Origin: Aurantibacter aestuarii
GTDB lineage: Bacteria > Bacteroidota > Bacteroidia > Flavobacteriales > Flavobacteriaceae
Length of the DNA: 64,000 nt
Direction of reading: 5' to 3'
NCBI RefSeq assembly: GCF_003008425.1
Contig: NZ_PXOQ01000007.1
Span: 768,419 to 832,418, forward strand
Shown: positions 27,777-37,006 of the stretch, piece after piece
Position numbering within the stretch: position 1 is the stretch's first letter
How the letters are laid out: every line of letters starts with the position of its first letter
Translations under genes and position numbers: made by a program
The notes under the pieces: generated by a model
Databases searched by the model: none
What the model saw: the letters and a program-made list of their open reading frames with translations, nothing else
Told to the model about the DNA's origin: nothing

Positions 27777-28721
27777 ATGAATAGGCCTTCACCAATAGTA
27801 ATTTTGGCTCCTTGCTTTAATGAACAAGAAAACATTATCAATTTTCTAAATTCACTAAAAGAGGTATGTCATGTTTTAAATGGTTTATTTGAAATTGTTA
27901 TAGTAAACGATGGTTCTACAGATAAGACTTCAAGTCTGTTACGTTCATTTTCTCTTAAGTCAGAAAAAATAAAGCTTACAATTATAGAGTTAGACTTCAA
28001 TATTGGTCATCAACAAGCTATTTTTCAAGGACTAACTTATGCTAAATCTACAAAGGCTAATCAGTTTATTGTGTTGGATAGTGATGGACAAGATGATGTG
28101 AATTTAATTCCAAAAATGATTAAACTTAAAAACTATGATATAATACATGTTGTAAGAAAAAAAAGAAAAGAATCTTACTTTTTTAGATTTTCTTATGCTA
28201 TTTATAAAATAATCTTTAAAATTATAACAGGGCAATCTATTGCTTTTGGAAATTATTGCTTAATTAATAGAACTGTTTTAAATCGAGCAACAAATGTGGG
28301 ATTTGTTCATTTTCCAGCATTTCTTTCTAAATTTCCATTAAGTAAATATTATATAGAAGTCGATAGACACAAAAGAAGTCATGGAAAGTCTAAAATGAGT
28401 ATGGCAGATTTATTAAATCATGCTATAAAATCTTTTATTGAGTATGCCGAACAATTACTAGTTGTTTGCTTATGGATATTTATTACGCTGCTTTTAATAT
28501 TAGTCATTTTTGCCATATTTATATTATACGAAAAACTATTTACTAATAATGCTATTTCGGGTTGGGCAAGTACTGTTATTATAGGCTTGTTTAATGGGGT
28601 TTTAATTACATTAAGTTCATTTGTAATCGGGACTCAATTATTAAAGAATTCGTATAATCAAAATTTAAAAAACAAGATTTCTATTGTAAAAAATAGTGAA
28701 GACGTAACAACAAATAATTAG
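27777..28721 (+). CDS. Family 2 glycosyltransferase, polyprenyl-phosphate-sugar synthase-like
   Basis: A 314-aa inverting GT2 enzyme. The N-terminal catalytic domain shows VILAPCFNEQENI (about 8-20), IVNDGSTDKTSSLL (about 41-54) and the metal-binding LDSDGQDD (about 100-107). KRSHGKSKMSM (about 202-212) fits the dolichol-phosphate-mannose synthase/ArnC class. Two C-terminal membrane helices (about 222-250 and 262-285) anchor it. Such proteins load a sugar onto undecaprenyl phosphate, the donor for GT-C transferases such as its two neighbours. The stop overlaps the next start (TAGTG). Confidence 0.88.
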   Translation: MNRPSPIVILAPCFNEQENIINFLNSLKEVCHVLNGLFEIVIVNDGSTDKTSSLLRSFSLKSEKIKLTIIELDFNIGHQQAIFQGLTYAKSTKANQFIVLDSDGQDDVNLIPKMIKLKNYDIIHVVRKKRKESYFFRFSYAIYKIIFKIITGQSIAFGNYCLINRTVLNRATNVGFVHFPAFLSKFPLSKYYIEVDRHKRSHGKSKMSMADLLNHAIKSFIEYAEQLLVVCLWIFITLLLILVIFAIFILYEKLFTNNAISGWASTVIIGLFNGVLITLSSFVIGTQLLKNSYNQNLKNKISIVKNSEDVTTNN

Positions 28722-29977
28722 TGAAAAAAACGTTTAAAACGAACCTAGTAATAAAAGAATACCTAATTAAACTATGGATAGCTGTTGTTTTAGTTATAGT
28801 CGTTCTTAAAGGTATTTTGCCAGGATGGAATACTACAAATAGCGATTTTAATAATTATTATGTGGCGTCTAAGCTAGTACTTAATAAAAAACCTATTCAT
28901 AAATTTTATAATAATCAATGGTTTAAAAAAGAAGCACAGGAATTAGGTATCGTTTCGGGTGCAAAGTTTTCCCCCTTTCCTCCAATAACCGCTTATGCAT
29001 ATGTACCACTAGCTTTTTTTGATGTCCTAACAGCTAAACGTATTTGGTTGGTAATTAATTGTATCATATTATTAATATTACCTTTTAGGATACGTCAAAT
29101 AACCTCATGGAATTTTAATAGCTGCTTATTATTTATAACACTTTTTTGTACACCTATAGCTAGTTGTATAAATTCTGGGCAAATTTATTTTTTACTTGGC
29201 TTTGTTTTATTAGAAATTTTAGCTCAAAAAAATGTCGTTTCTAAACCAAAACTTGTTGGTGTGTTGTTAGGTGTTATGGCGTCTTTAAAGTACCTACCAA
29301 TACTTTTTCTTGCATACAGCTTAAAACAAAAAAAGAGGGTTGTTTTTTTTCTGTTTACGCTTTTAAGTCTATTAGGTATTGTCGTTTTCTTATATTTAAT
29401 AGATAATCAAATCTATACTACTTTTTTTAATCATTTTAAATCCCATTTACAAGGCGATTTATCTGGACAAGGTAAGTATGCTATTGGTTTTCAATCTTTA
29501 GATTCTCTTTTAAATAACTTATTTATTTTTCATTCTAAAGATAATTTAATTCCGCTCATAAATAGTCCAATTCTTAAAGATGTACTTAAGTTAATGTTCT
29601 ACTTGTTACTGTTTATTCCGTTTCTATTTATTATTAGACAAAATAATTACAAATTAAATAACGTAGAGATTTCTATAGGATTAGTTGGTGTTTTTGTGGT
29701 TCTTCCCGCTACTGCATCATATCATTTTTTATTGCTATTACTTCCCTTAGTGTATATTTTTAAATGGTTATTAGCTTTAAAGTCTACTTTACAAATAGTT
29801 GTAATTTCACTTTTTGTTTTTATAGCTTTTAATTTACAGATGCATCATATACCAAATTTTAAAACGGCTCCAATATTTAATTTATTAATACATTATCCAA
29901 GACTATGGAGTTTATTAGTGTTATTTTTAACCTTAATTTATTTTTACTCTAAAAGCATAAATATTAAGTATGGCTAA
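28721..29977 (+). CDS. GT87-family (DUF2029) membrane glycosyltransferase
   Basis: A 418-aa polytopic protein with about 10 helices, starting at GTG within TAGTG. After helix 1 the loop SDFNNYYVASKLVLNKKPIHKFYN is the acidic loop of GT87/PIG-M-like enzymes. SGQIYFLLGFVLLEILAQK and GVLLGVMASLKYLPILFLAY are typical GT87 helices. GT87 proteins use polyprenyl-phosphate mannose or similar donors. It pairs with the preceding GT2 protein and is followed, with 8-nt overlap, by another radical SAM gene. Confidence 0.8.
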   Translation: MKKTFKTNLVIKEYLIKLWIAVVLVIVVLKGILPGWNTTNSDFNNYYVASKLVLNKKPIHKFYNNQWFKKEAQELGIVSGAKFSPFPPITAYAYVPLAFFDVLTAKRIWLVINCIILLILPFRIRQITSWNFNSCLLFITLFCTPIASCINSGQIYFLLGFVLLEILAQKNVVSKPKLVGVLLGVMASLKYLPILFLAYSLKQKKRVVFFLFTLLSLLGIVVFLYLIDNQIYTTFFNHFKSHLQGDLSGQGKYAIGFQSLDSLLNNLFIFHSKDNLIPLINSPILKDVLKLMFYLLLFIPFLFIIRQNNYKLNNVEISIGLVGVFVVLPATASYHFLLLLLPLVYIFKWLLALKSTLQIVVISLFVFIAFNLQMHHIPNFKTAPIFNLLIHYPRLWSLLVLFLTLIYFYSKSINIKYG

Positions 29978-31400
29978 ACTTCTATTCTTACAAAATATGG
30001 ACTACGAATTTGTTGGTCCAATGTATATTTCTGCAATGGTTAAATCTCATGGTCATCAATGTGAATTAGAAGTAGGTCATCATTTAAAAGATTTTCAACA
30101 GATTATTGAAACATTTCAGCCAGATATTATAGGCTTTTCAGTAATGAGTGGTAGCCATAATTGGGGGAAAAGACTGGCAAAAGAAATTAAAGAAAAATAT
30201 AATATCATCACTTTATTTGGTGGTGCTCATCCAACTTTTTTTCCAGATTTTATTAGAGAAGATGGTATCGATTTTATGATTAGAGGTGAAGGTGAAGAAT
30301 CTATGTTGGATATTTTAAATGCTATAGATCATAACCAAACCTTCTATGATGTGCCTAACCTGTCTTATATTGATGTTGAAGGAAAAGTGAAGCATAATTC
30401 TCTAAGAAACTTACGTAAAGATATGGATGAGTATCCTTATCCAGATCGAAAACTTTATAAAACATTAGATAAAAGTCAACAACGACAAGTAAGAAATGTT
30501 ATTACTTCTAGAGGTTGCCCATTTCACTGTTCTTTTTGTTTTGAAGATGCTATGCGAGAACTTTATAAAGGTAAAGGTAAATATGTTAGAATTCGAGAAA
30601 TAGATAAAGTGATTGAAGAATGTATCCAACTAAAAAACAATACGCCTGTTGAGGTTATATATTTTGCAGATGACGTTTTTGGGATGAATCGTTCTTGGTT
30701 ATATGAGTTTTTAGAACGATTTAAAAAAGAAGTAAACCTGCCTTTTATTTGTTTGGTTAGAGCAGATTTGGTTGCGGCAGATAGAGCATATGCTTTTAAT
30801 TTAGCAAAAGGTGGCTGCCAATCCGTATTTTTCGGAGTAGAATCTGGTAATGAAGATTTAAGAAATCAAGTATTAAAAAAACAATTAACCGATAAACAAA
30901 TAGTTGAAGCAGCAAATCTTCTTCACGAAGCAGGCATAACATTTAGAACCTATAATATTTTAGGTTTGCCAGATGAAACCTTAGAAGATGCTTTTTCTAC
31001 CGTAGAACTGAATATAAAAATAAAAGCCGATTACCCTTGGTGCTCTATATTTTCGCCTTTTCCAGGAACAGAATTATCGGATTATGCATTGCAAAAAGGC
31101 TATTTAAGCCCTACATTTTCGGTAGAAGAATTAGATAAATCTTTCTTTTTATCTTCTCAATTAGAATTGCCACATAAGCGAGAATTACAAAATTTACAGA
31201 AATTTTTTCAAACAGCTGTACTTTGGCCTAGAACCTTTCCAATAATTAAAAAATTAATTAAATTACCTCCAAATATTTTATTTCGTGCCTGGTTTGGTTT
31301 TATATATTTTAGAGTTTATATCCGTTCAGAAAAACGTAATTTTTGGGAAACATTAAAATTTGCAATTAAAAATTACAAACATGTTTTAGTAAAAGAGTAA
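29970..31400 (+). CDS. Radical SAM enzyme with B12-binding-type N-terminal domain
   Basis: A 476-aa protein with a well-formed N-terminal domain: LFLQNMDYEFVGPMYISAMVKSHGH, then QPDIIGFSVMSGSHNW and TLFGGAHPTFFPDFI. This resembles the cobalamin-binding half of class B radical SAM methylases but lacks DxHxxG. The cluster is CPFHCSFC (about 183-190), followed by YFADDVFGMNRSWL, VFFGVESGNEDLRNQVL and ILGLPDETLEDAF. The C-terminal 100 residues are amphipathic and may bind membrane. It is the last gene of the rightward run and ends 4 nt from the convergent lipoprotein gene. Confidence 0.86.
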   Translation: MAKLLFLQNMDYEFVGPMYISAMVKSHGHQCELEVGHHLKDFQQIIETFQPDIIGFSVMSGSHNWGKRLAKEIKEKYNIITLFGGAHPTFFPDFIREDGIDFMIRGEGEESMLDILNAIDHNQTFYDVPNLSYIDVEGKVKHNSLRNLRKDMDEYPYPDRKLYKTLDKSQQRQVRNVITSRGCPFHCSFCFEDAMRELYKGKGKYVRIREIDKVIEECIQLKNNTPVEVIYFADDVFGMNRSWLYEFLERFKKEVNLPFICLVRADLVAADRAYAFNLAKGGCQSVFFGVESGNEDLRNQVLKKQLTDKQIVEAANLLHEAGITFRTYNILGLPDETLEDAFSTVELNIKIKADYPWCSIFSPFPGTELSDYALQKGYLSPTFSVEELDKSFFLSSQLELPHKRELQNLQKFFQTAVLWPRTFPIIKKLIKLPPNILFRAWFGFIYFRVYIRSEKRNFWETLKFAIKNYKHVLVKE

Positions 31401-31404
31401 GTCG

Positions 31405-32487
31405 TTATTCTCTTACAGGTGCTGGAGTAGAAAGCCATTTGCTTGGCTCAAACGTTTCTATTTCTTTGCGGTTATAAACAGCTCCTAAAAAAGGAAATTC
31501 GTCGTGTTTTGTTGTTTTTATAGATTTTAAAAATTCTTTTACTTTAGCTTCACTCATATTCCATTCACTACTTAAGCGTTTGGCATTTGGTTGCAAAAAA
31601 GAGATATAAAGTAATTCGGCTAAGGTATGTTGTTGTTTATTATTAAAGTCTACGGTGCCATTTAATAACGATCTGTCTTTAGTAAATTGTAAATTAGATT
31701 CTTTTATTTTCTTTTGAAATGCTTCAGGAGAAAGAAATGCTTCAAAAGACTTTTGTTCTCTAAATAATGGGTTAAGTTTAGACTCATGACACCAAATACA
31801 TTTTGCTGGCTTACCAGCCTTACTAAATTTAGGATTTGCTTTGCTTTTTAAATTGCCTTCAAAATCATAAATACCAAAACGAAGTTGCCCATTAGGTAAC
31901 AATTCAATAGTTTCAAATTCATAAACTTGTTTTGTTATAGAATCTACCTCTTCCGAAATAAAAACTTGATTAAATTTTTCTTGTTCAGAAAATGAAATTA
32001 CGCGGTCTTGTATCGCTACACTTGAGTTGTTAATGTAGACTTTTTCATTACTCAAATTGTATTTTTGTTTGAGGTCTTTAAGTGTTTTTGGGGTTTGCGA
32101 TAAAGCATAATAGTAATTAGGATTTCCTAAAATTAAGGTTACAAATCTTCCAATATCTATATATTTATTTTTTCTATAACCTTCTGTGTGTTTTACTTTC
32201 TCAGTTATATTTAACAATGCAAGGTGGCCTTTTGTATTATAGCTCAGTTTTTTTAAATCTATTGTAATTAAGTCGTTCTTTACAGTCATGACACCTAAGT
32301 TGCAAGGCGTGTAAGCACCTGTATAGGATAATGCCCATTGTAAGCCAATCATAGACTTGTCTAAAGAATCTTCATCATAAGCCTTATGCCATTTTAAAGT
32401 TATTGTATCTGTAAGATTTGCGTTTTCATAACTTTGTTTACAAGCCGTAAATAGTATAAATAAATAAATGTAAAAATGTGTTTTCAT
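31405..32487 (-). CDS. Lipoprotein of unknown function with a heme-type CxxCH
   Basis: A 360-aa protein with a short signal peptide and lipobox (LFTAC, Cys16), so it is probably anchored at the cell envelope. A single CIWCH at 230-234 is the form that binds covalent heme c in cytochromes, although no distal methionine can be assigned by eye. The rest is polar with no recognised domain. It is the last gene of the right minus-strand operon and overlaps the radical SAM gene before it by 4 nt. I do not recognise the family. It could be an electron-transfer or zinc/heme-binding partner, or the match could be chance. Confidence 0.72.
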   Translation of the reverse strand: MKTHFYIYLFILFTACKQSYENANLTDTITLKWHKAYDEDSLDKSMIGLQWALSYTGAYTPCNLGVMTVKNDLITIDLKKLSYNTKGHLALLNITEKVKHTEGYRKNKYIDIGRFVTLILGNPNYYYALSQTPKTLKDLKQKYNLSNEKVYINNSSVAIQDRVISFSEQEKFNQVFISEEVDSITKQVYEFETIELLPNGQLRFGIYDFEGNLKSKANPKFSKAGKPAKCIWCHESKLNPLFREQKSFEAFLSPEAFQKKIKESNLQFTKDRSLLNGTVDFNNKQQHTLAELLYISFLQPNAKRLSSEWNMSEAKVKEFLKSIKTTKHDEFPFLGAVYNRKEIETFEPSKWLSTPAPVRE

Positions 32488-33869
32488 TTATAAAATTGCA
32501 TAACACTTTTAGCTAAAATAGATTTTGTTTTAAGTTTAGTAGCAGTTACTAAATTTTTATGTTTTCCTTTTAATAGTTCTTTATTAAAATTAACTTCATT
32601 AACAATATGTCTAATAGCTAAATCATAAAATTTTGTAGTGTAAGTACGTTTAAAATCTATGTCTCTATCTGTACTGGTTTCCCAATTGGGTTGTATGGTA
32701 ATGTCTTTTTCTATCTCATTGTAAAGCGATGTGCCTTTTATAGGATAGGCTTTTGTAATGGTAAAATGTGTTGGATTAGCTTCTTTTAAATAGGTAGTTG
32801 TAGCGGTAATATCTTCAACAGTTTCGCCAGGATAACCCACCATAATAAATGTGCCTGTTTCCATACCAAGTGCATTGGTTTTTTGTATAACTTCTTTTAC
32901 AAGGTTAACATCGACACGCCTATCCATAGCGTCTATAATTTTTTGAGAACCAGATTCTGCACCAATCCATATTCTATAACAACCCGCTTCTTTTAAAAGC
33001 TTTAATATATGATCATTTAGGCGCTCAGCTCTTGTAATACATTCAAAAGGAATAATAGCATCTTGTTTTATAACTTCTTCATGAAACGCTTCAATCCACT
33101 TAAAACTTACGGTAAACACGTCATCTACAAACCAAATCGTATCTGGATTATAGGTATTTTTAAGCATTTTTAATTCACTAGCAACCAAATTTGCAGGTCT
33201 TCGTCTATAACTTTGTCCATAAACAGCAGTACTACACCACTTACAAGTATAAGGGCAGCCGCGTTGTGTACTTACTGTCATAGAGCTTTTGCCATGATGA
33301 GTTTTCCAAGTGTCTAAGTATTTTTGTACGGGAATAGCCTTTCGGTTTGGAAGAGGTAAATCTTCTAAACTTTTCATTTTAACTCTTGGTGGTGTTTTGT
33401 AAACACTTTGGTCTTTTAAATAGGCAATCCCTGTAATTCCTGAAACCTCTTCGTTATTTAAAATAGCATTATAAAGTTCTAAAGTTGTTTGTTCTCCTTC
33501 GCCTATAATAATATAATCTGCACCAGTGTTTAAGTAATTTTCTAAGTTATAAGTCACATCTGGACCACCTAAAATAATTGTAGGAAAACCATAATTGGCT
33601 TCAGTTTTTAAGATTTTTATTAATTTAATAACATTAATTTTCGTCATTAAATTGGTATAAATAGCAATTGCTTTTGGTTGCTTTTCTTTTATAAAGTTTA
33701 GCTGCTCTGTTTTACTATAAAAAGTAGAATCGTAAACATGGTTTTCTATGTTATATTTATTTAAATAACCAGAAATATATAACAAACCTAAAGGGGCATA
33801 GGGACGCATAATACTTTTTTCCTTAGCATCTTCAAATAAAAAATAGGTATGTGTTAATAGTAAACTCAT
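32484..33869 (-). CDS. Radical SAM enzyme with B12-binding-type N-terminal domain
   Basis: A 461-aa protein. The N-terminal domain begins LLLTHTYFLF and contains RPYAPLGLLYISGYLNKYN, the hallmark start of cobalamin-binding radical SAM proteins. IILGGPDVTYNLENYLNTGADYIIIGEGE follows, also typical. The cluster is CPYTCKWC (about 205-212), then WFVDDVFTVS, IWIGAESGSQKIIDAMDRRV and FIMVGYPGET. It is closely related in layout to the 34641-36092 product, so the two may be ancient duplicates. Overlaps of 4 nt on both sides show tight coupling. Confidence 0.88.
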   Translation of the reverse strand: MSLLLTHTYFLFEDAKEKSIMRPYAPLGLLYISGYLNKYNIENHVYDSTFYSKTEQLNFIKEKQPKAIAIYTNLMTKINVIKLIKILKTEANYGFPTIILGGPDVTYNLENYLNTGADYIIIGEGEQTTLELYNAILNNEEVSGITGIAYLKDQSVYKTPPRVKMKSLEDLPLPNRKAIPVQKYLDTWKTHHGKSSMTVSTQRGCPYTCKWCSTAVYGQSYRRRPANLVASELKMLKNTYNPDTIWFVDDVFTVSFKWIEAFHEEVIKQDAIIPFECITRAERLNDHILKLLKEAGCYRIWIGAESGSQKIIDAMDRRVDVNLVKEVIQKTNALGMETGTFIMVGYPGETVEDITATTTYLKEANPTHFTITKAYPIKGTSLYNEIEKDITIQPNWETSTDRDIDFKRTYTTKFYDLAIRHIVNEVNFNKELLKGKHKNLVTATKLKTKSILAKSVMQFYK

Positions 33870-34648
33870 TTTAGCTCCAGCTCCATTAAAAAATGATCGG
33901 CGTATGTTGCAAATCGCTTATGTGTAAAGATACTATCTAGAAACTTAAAAAGTGATAGGCAAAATTTAGAGCTTAAGAAAGACTGTTCTAAATAAGATGG
34001 AGGAACTGTTAAACCAATGGGTTTTAAAGTATTTATATTATAAGTAGAATGGCTTAACGCTATTAAGTCTTGCGGATTATAATACCACGTTTTTACCTTT
34101 ACACCATTTACATTTGCTTGAATAAAATCATTAGTTTGTCGTCTTTTTGCTTTTTTAAATTCATTTTTTAAACTGAAATAAAGACGTTCCCAAATGCAAA
34201 GTTTAGGCATAATTACTAAAATTAGTTTTCCTTTATCAGAAAGCAATTGTGATGCATTTTTAAAAAATTGATGTATTTCAGCTGAAGATAAGCAGTTTAA
34301 ACCTCCAAAATTTGAAAATATAATATCAAATTTATTTGAGAAATCTGTTTGAGAAATAGCATTAATATCTAAAGTTTTAAACTCTAAATTTTTAAGCTTG
34401 TTTTTATTTTGACAAACAGAAATCATTCTGCTGGAAATATCGGTTGCCAAAACGTGGTGTCCTTTTTTTGCGAATTGAAGAGCATCGTAACCAGTGCCGC
34501 AATTAAGTTCAAGGATTTTTAAAGTTTTATTTGTTTTAAAAACAACATCTAAGTGTTTATAAACAATTTGGCGTTGTGCCATACCAACTTTAGAATAAGT
34601 GAATGTAATATCGTATGTGTTTGAAGCAACATCAAAAGAGTTAGTCAT
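33866..34648 (-). CDS. Class I SAM-dependent methyltransferase
   Basis: A 260-aa Methyltransf_11/25-type enzyme. Motif I is ILELNCGTGYDALQFA (about 45-60, with N in place of the usual G before CGTG). VLATDISSRMI gives the acidic motif II, and IIFSNFGGLNCLS the post-II strand. It is sandwiched between two radical SAM genes with 4- and 8-nt overlaps. It may methylate the same molecule the radical enzymes act on. Substrate unknown. Confidence 0.84.
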   Translation of the reverse strand: MTNSFDVASNTYDITFTYSKVGMAQRQIVYKHLDVVFKTNKTLKILELNCGTGYDALQFAKKGHHVLATDISSRMISVCQNKNKLKNLEFKTLDINAISQTDFSNKFDIIFSNFGGLNCLSSAEIHQFFKNASQLLSDKGKLILVIMPKLCIWERLYFSLKNEFKKAKRRQTNDFIQANVNGVKVKTWYYNPQDLIALSHSTYNINTLKPIGLTVPPSYLEQSFLSSKFCLSLFKFLDSIFTHKRFATYADHFLMELELK

Positions 34649-36092
34649 GATGTTGTAATTTTTTTAATTGTAATTGGTCCACAAACGAAGCAATTGCGTA
34701 ATAAGGTAATAAGCCAATAAGTCGCCAATTGGTTTTTATATTAGAGTTGGTTACCGATTTTAAATAGAAAACACCTTGACTTCTTCTATAAATTTTATGT
34801 ACGTAGCGCTGTAATTTTCTATAATAGTTAGAATTAAAAGAGCCTTTAAACATCATAGCTAAATCATCACTGTCGGTCCAATTGGCTTTTAATTTTAGAT
34901 CGTCTTTAACTTTGTCATAAAATTTTGTTCCAGGTAATGGATACGATACCGAAACACCAATATTATCGGGTAATAACTCTCTTATCATTTTAATAGTAAG
35001 CTCAATATCTGCACTCGTTTCATTTAAATAACCAAACTGTATAAAGAAAGCTACTCTAATATTTTTTTCTTTTAGAAGCCTAGTGGCTTCGTAAATTTGA
35101 GACACTTTTGTGTCCTTGTCCATAGCATCTAAAACTGCTTGGGAGCCGCTTTCAGCACCAACCCAAACTTCTTCTAAGCCACTTTTTGATAACGCTTCTA
35201 TAGTGTCTTCTTTTAGCAATAGGTCTACCCGACTTTGTATAAAATATTTAATTTTTAAATCTACTTTTTGTAATTGTCCATTAAATTCTTGTACCCAATT
35301 TGGTTTAAGTCCAAAAATATCATCACACATCCAAAAGCGAGATACATCAAAAGTTTCATTTAAATATTTGAGGTGCTTGGTAATATATTCGGGAGAGTGC
35401 GAATTATATCGGTTGCCATAAATAGGTTTTGCACACCAATTGCATTTAAATGGGCAGCCTCTCGTGGTGGCTATATTTAAGGTAAAAGGGTTGCCGCCAG
35501 CTTCCCATATCTTTTTATAAGAATCCAAAGAGATTAAATCCCAAGCAGGCATTGGTAAGACATCTAAATCTCTTAATACAACGCGTGGCTTGTTTGTGAT
35601 AATTTCACTATTTTTTTTATAAATTAGACCATCAATAGTGCTAAAGTCACTGTTTTTTATAACAGCTGTTGTTAATTCTCCTAGCGTTAATTCGCCTTCA
35701 CCTTTTATAATCACATCTGCACCAGCGTTTAAATATTTTTCAGCATGATCTGTCGCATCGGAGCTAGAAATAGCTATAAAACACCCTAATTGCTTGGCTA
35801 TTTTTATTTTGTCAAAAGCCGCTTCACGCATAACGGTTAAGCACATTTTGGTTAAGTAATTAAAACCATCATCATAAATAACGAAAAGCTTAGGTGTGTT
35901 AGCCTTTAAAAAAGCTGCTATATCTTGTGGACTATTTATTAAATTGGTGTCAAAAACTTTAACCTTATAATTTTTACTACGTAAATAAGCAGCAGCATAA
36001 AGTGTTCCTAATGGCGGAAAAGGCTGCTGGTTTGCCCATTGTTTGGCATCAAATCTATAATAATAGCTATTAGATAAAACAACATCACACAT
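34641..36092 (-). CDS. Radical SAM enzyme with B12-binding-type N-terminal domain
   Basis: A 483-aa protein. Its N-terminus has VVLSNSYYYRFDAKQW and QPFPPLGTLYAAAYLRSKNYKVKVFD, then GADVIIKGEGELTLGEL: the cobalamin-domain pattern. The cluster is CPFKCNWC (about 213-220), followed by FWMCDDIFGLKPNWVQ, VWVGAESGSQAVLDAMDK and FFIQFGYLNET. The order of elements parallels the product of 32484-33869. It overlaps the nucleotidyltransferase-like gene by 8 nt. Substrate unknown. Confidence 0.88.
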   Translation of the reverse strand: MCDVVLSNSYYYRFDAKQWANQQPFPPLGTLYAAAYLRSKNYKVKVFDTNLINSPQDIAAFLKANTPKLFVIYDDGFNYLTKMCLTVMREAAFDKIKIAKQLGCFIAISSSDATDHAEKYLNAGADVIIKGEGELTLGELTTAVIKNSDFSTIDGLIYKKNSEIITNKPRVVLRDLDVLPMPAWDLISLDSYKKIWEAGGNPFTLNIATTRGCPFKCNWCAKPIYGNRYNSHSPEYITKHLKYLNETFDVSRFWMCDDIFGLKPNWVQEFNGQLQKVDLKIKYFIQSRVDLLLKEDTIEALSKSGLEEVWVGAESGSQAVLDAMDKDTKVSQIYEATRLLKEKNIRVAFFIQFGYLNETSADIELTIKMIRELLPDNIGVSVSYPLPGTKFYDKVKDDLKLKANWTDSDDLAMMFKGSFNSNYYRKLQRYVHKIYRRSQGVFYLKSVTNSNIKTNWRLIGLLPYYAIASFVDQLQLKKLQHHD

Positions 36093-36987
36093 CTTCTTTG
36101 CTTAGGTTTAAGTTAAAAGTGGTGTTTATATGGTCGTATTTTTCGTTTAAAAGATTTATGACTTTTTTTTGAAAATGTCTTGGGTGATGTTTAGACACAT
36201 CATCGGTAGATTTTAATGCGATTTGAAAATCTTCAGGATGCAATTTTTTAAACTTACTTTCCCATTTTTTTAAAGTGATTTTTTTAAAGAAAGGCTCGAA
36301 TGCATGACTTACAAAAGAAATATTAAAAAAGTTTTCTAAACAAGTCGACCAAAATGGTTTTTTAAAATCTTTAAAACGCGTTTGGCTTTCCATTGGTTTA
36401 TTAGGGAAATAACTTTTAACCCAATAATTTTTATTTACAAAATCTTGATAAGCTTCAGTACCATAAACAGGAATAAGCGTTACCATTTCTGTTGCTGTAA
36501 ATTTATTTTTTTCATCTATTTCTAAATGATTAGTACTTACAAAATAATTAACACAAAAGTATTTTTTAGAATTTAATAAGAATATCTTTTTGTATAAAAT
36601 TAAAAGTGTTCTTGCAATCCAAAGTTTATTTGGTGTTGTAATAATAAAGTAGTCGATATCGCCGTCATCATCTATAAAGTTTTTAGATAATGCTCCAGAA
36701 ATAGTTACAGCTTCAATAAAAGGAAAACTCATAATTCGTTTAGACATTTTATAGGCTTTGGGCATTAAATCTTTCGCCTTTTTATTCCCAGCTAAACGTC
36801 TTTCAATGTGTTTTAAGTTGTTTTCGATATTATAAAAACCATCTTTTAAAAAAATAATATTTTTATCAATAAGTGTTTTTAATTCTTCATCTACATTATC
36901 TAAATGTTGTGCATATTGCTTTATTTCCTCTTTGCATAATGGATAATCAAAAATTGAAAAATAAAGTATAGTTTTAAGAGAATTCAC
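36085..36987 (-). CDS. Nucleotidyltransferase-fold protein of unknown substrate
   Basis: A 300-aa cytoplasmic protein. The first 80 residues look like a winged-helix or helical domain (FSIFDYPLCKEEIKQYAQHLDNVDEELKTLIDKNIIFLKDGFY). A polymerase-beta-like nucleotidyltransferase motif follows: SGALS (97-101) and DGDIDYFI with Asp110 and Asp112. This pattern (GS followed by DxD) marks a catalytic nucleotide-transfer site. It is the first gene of the right minus-strand operon with two radical SAM enzymes and a methyltransferase. It might activate or tag a sugar or lipid. I do not recognise a specific family. Confidence 0.7.
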   Translation of the reverse strand: MNSLKTILYFSIFDYPLCKEEIKQYAQHLDNVDEELKTLIDKNIIFLKDGFYNIENNLKHIERRLAGNKKAKDLMPKAYKMSKRIMSFPFIEAVTISGALSKNFIDDDGDIDYFIITTPNKLWIARTLLILYKKIFLLNSKKYFCVNYFVSTNHLEIDEKNKFTATEMVTLIPVYGTEAYQDFVNKNYWVKSYFPNKPMESQTRFKDFKKPFWSTCLENFFNISFVSHAFEPFFKKITLKKWESKFKKLHPEDFQIALKSTDDVSKHHPRHFQKKVINLLNEKYDHINTTFNLNLSKEDV

Positions 36988-37006
36988 TTATAGATTTGAA
37001 GTTTAT

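Noticed and set aside
34641-36092. Radical SAM proteins at 32484 and 34641 as one gene split by a frameshift
   Set aside because: Each has its own complete B12-type domain and cluster motif, and a full methyltransferase lies between them, so they are separate genes.
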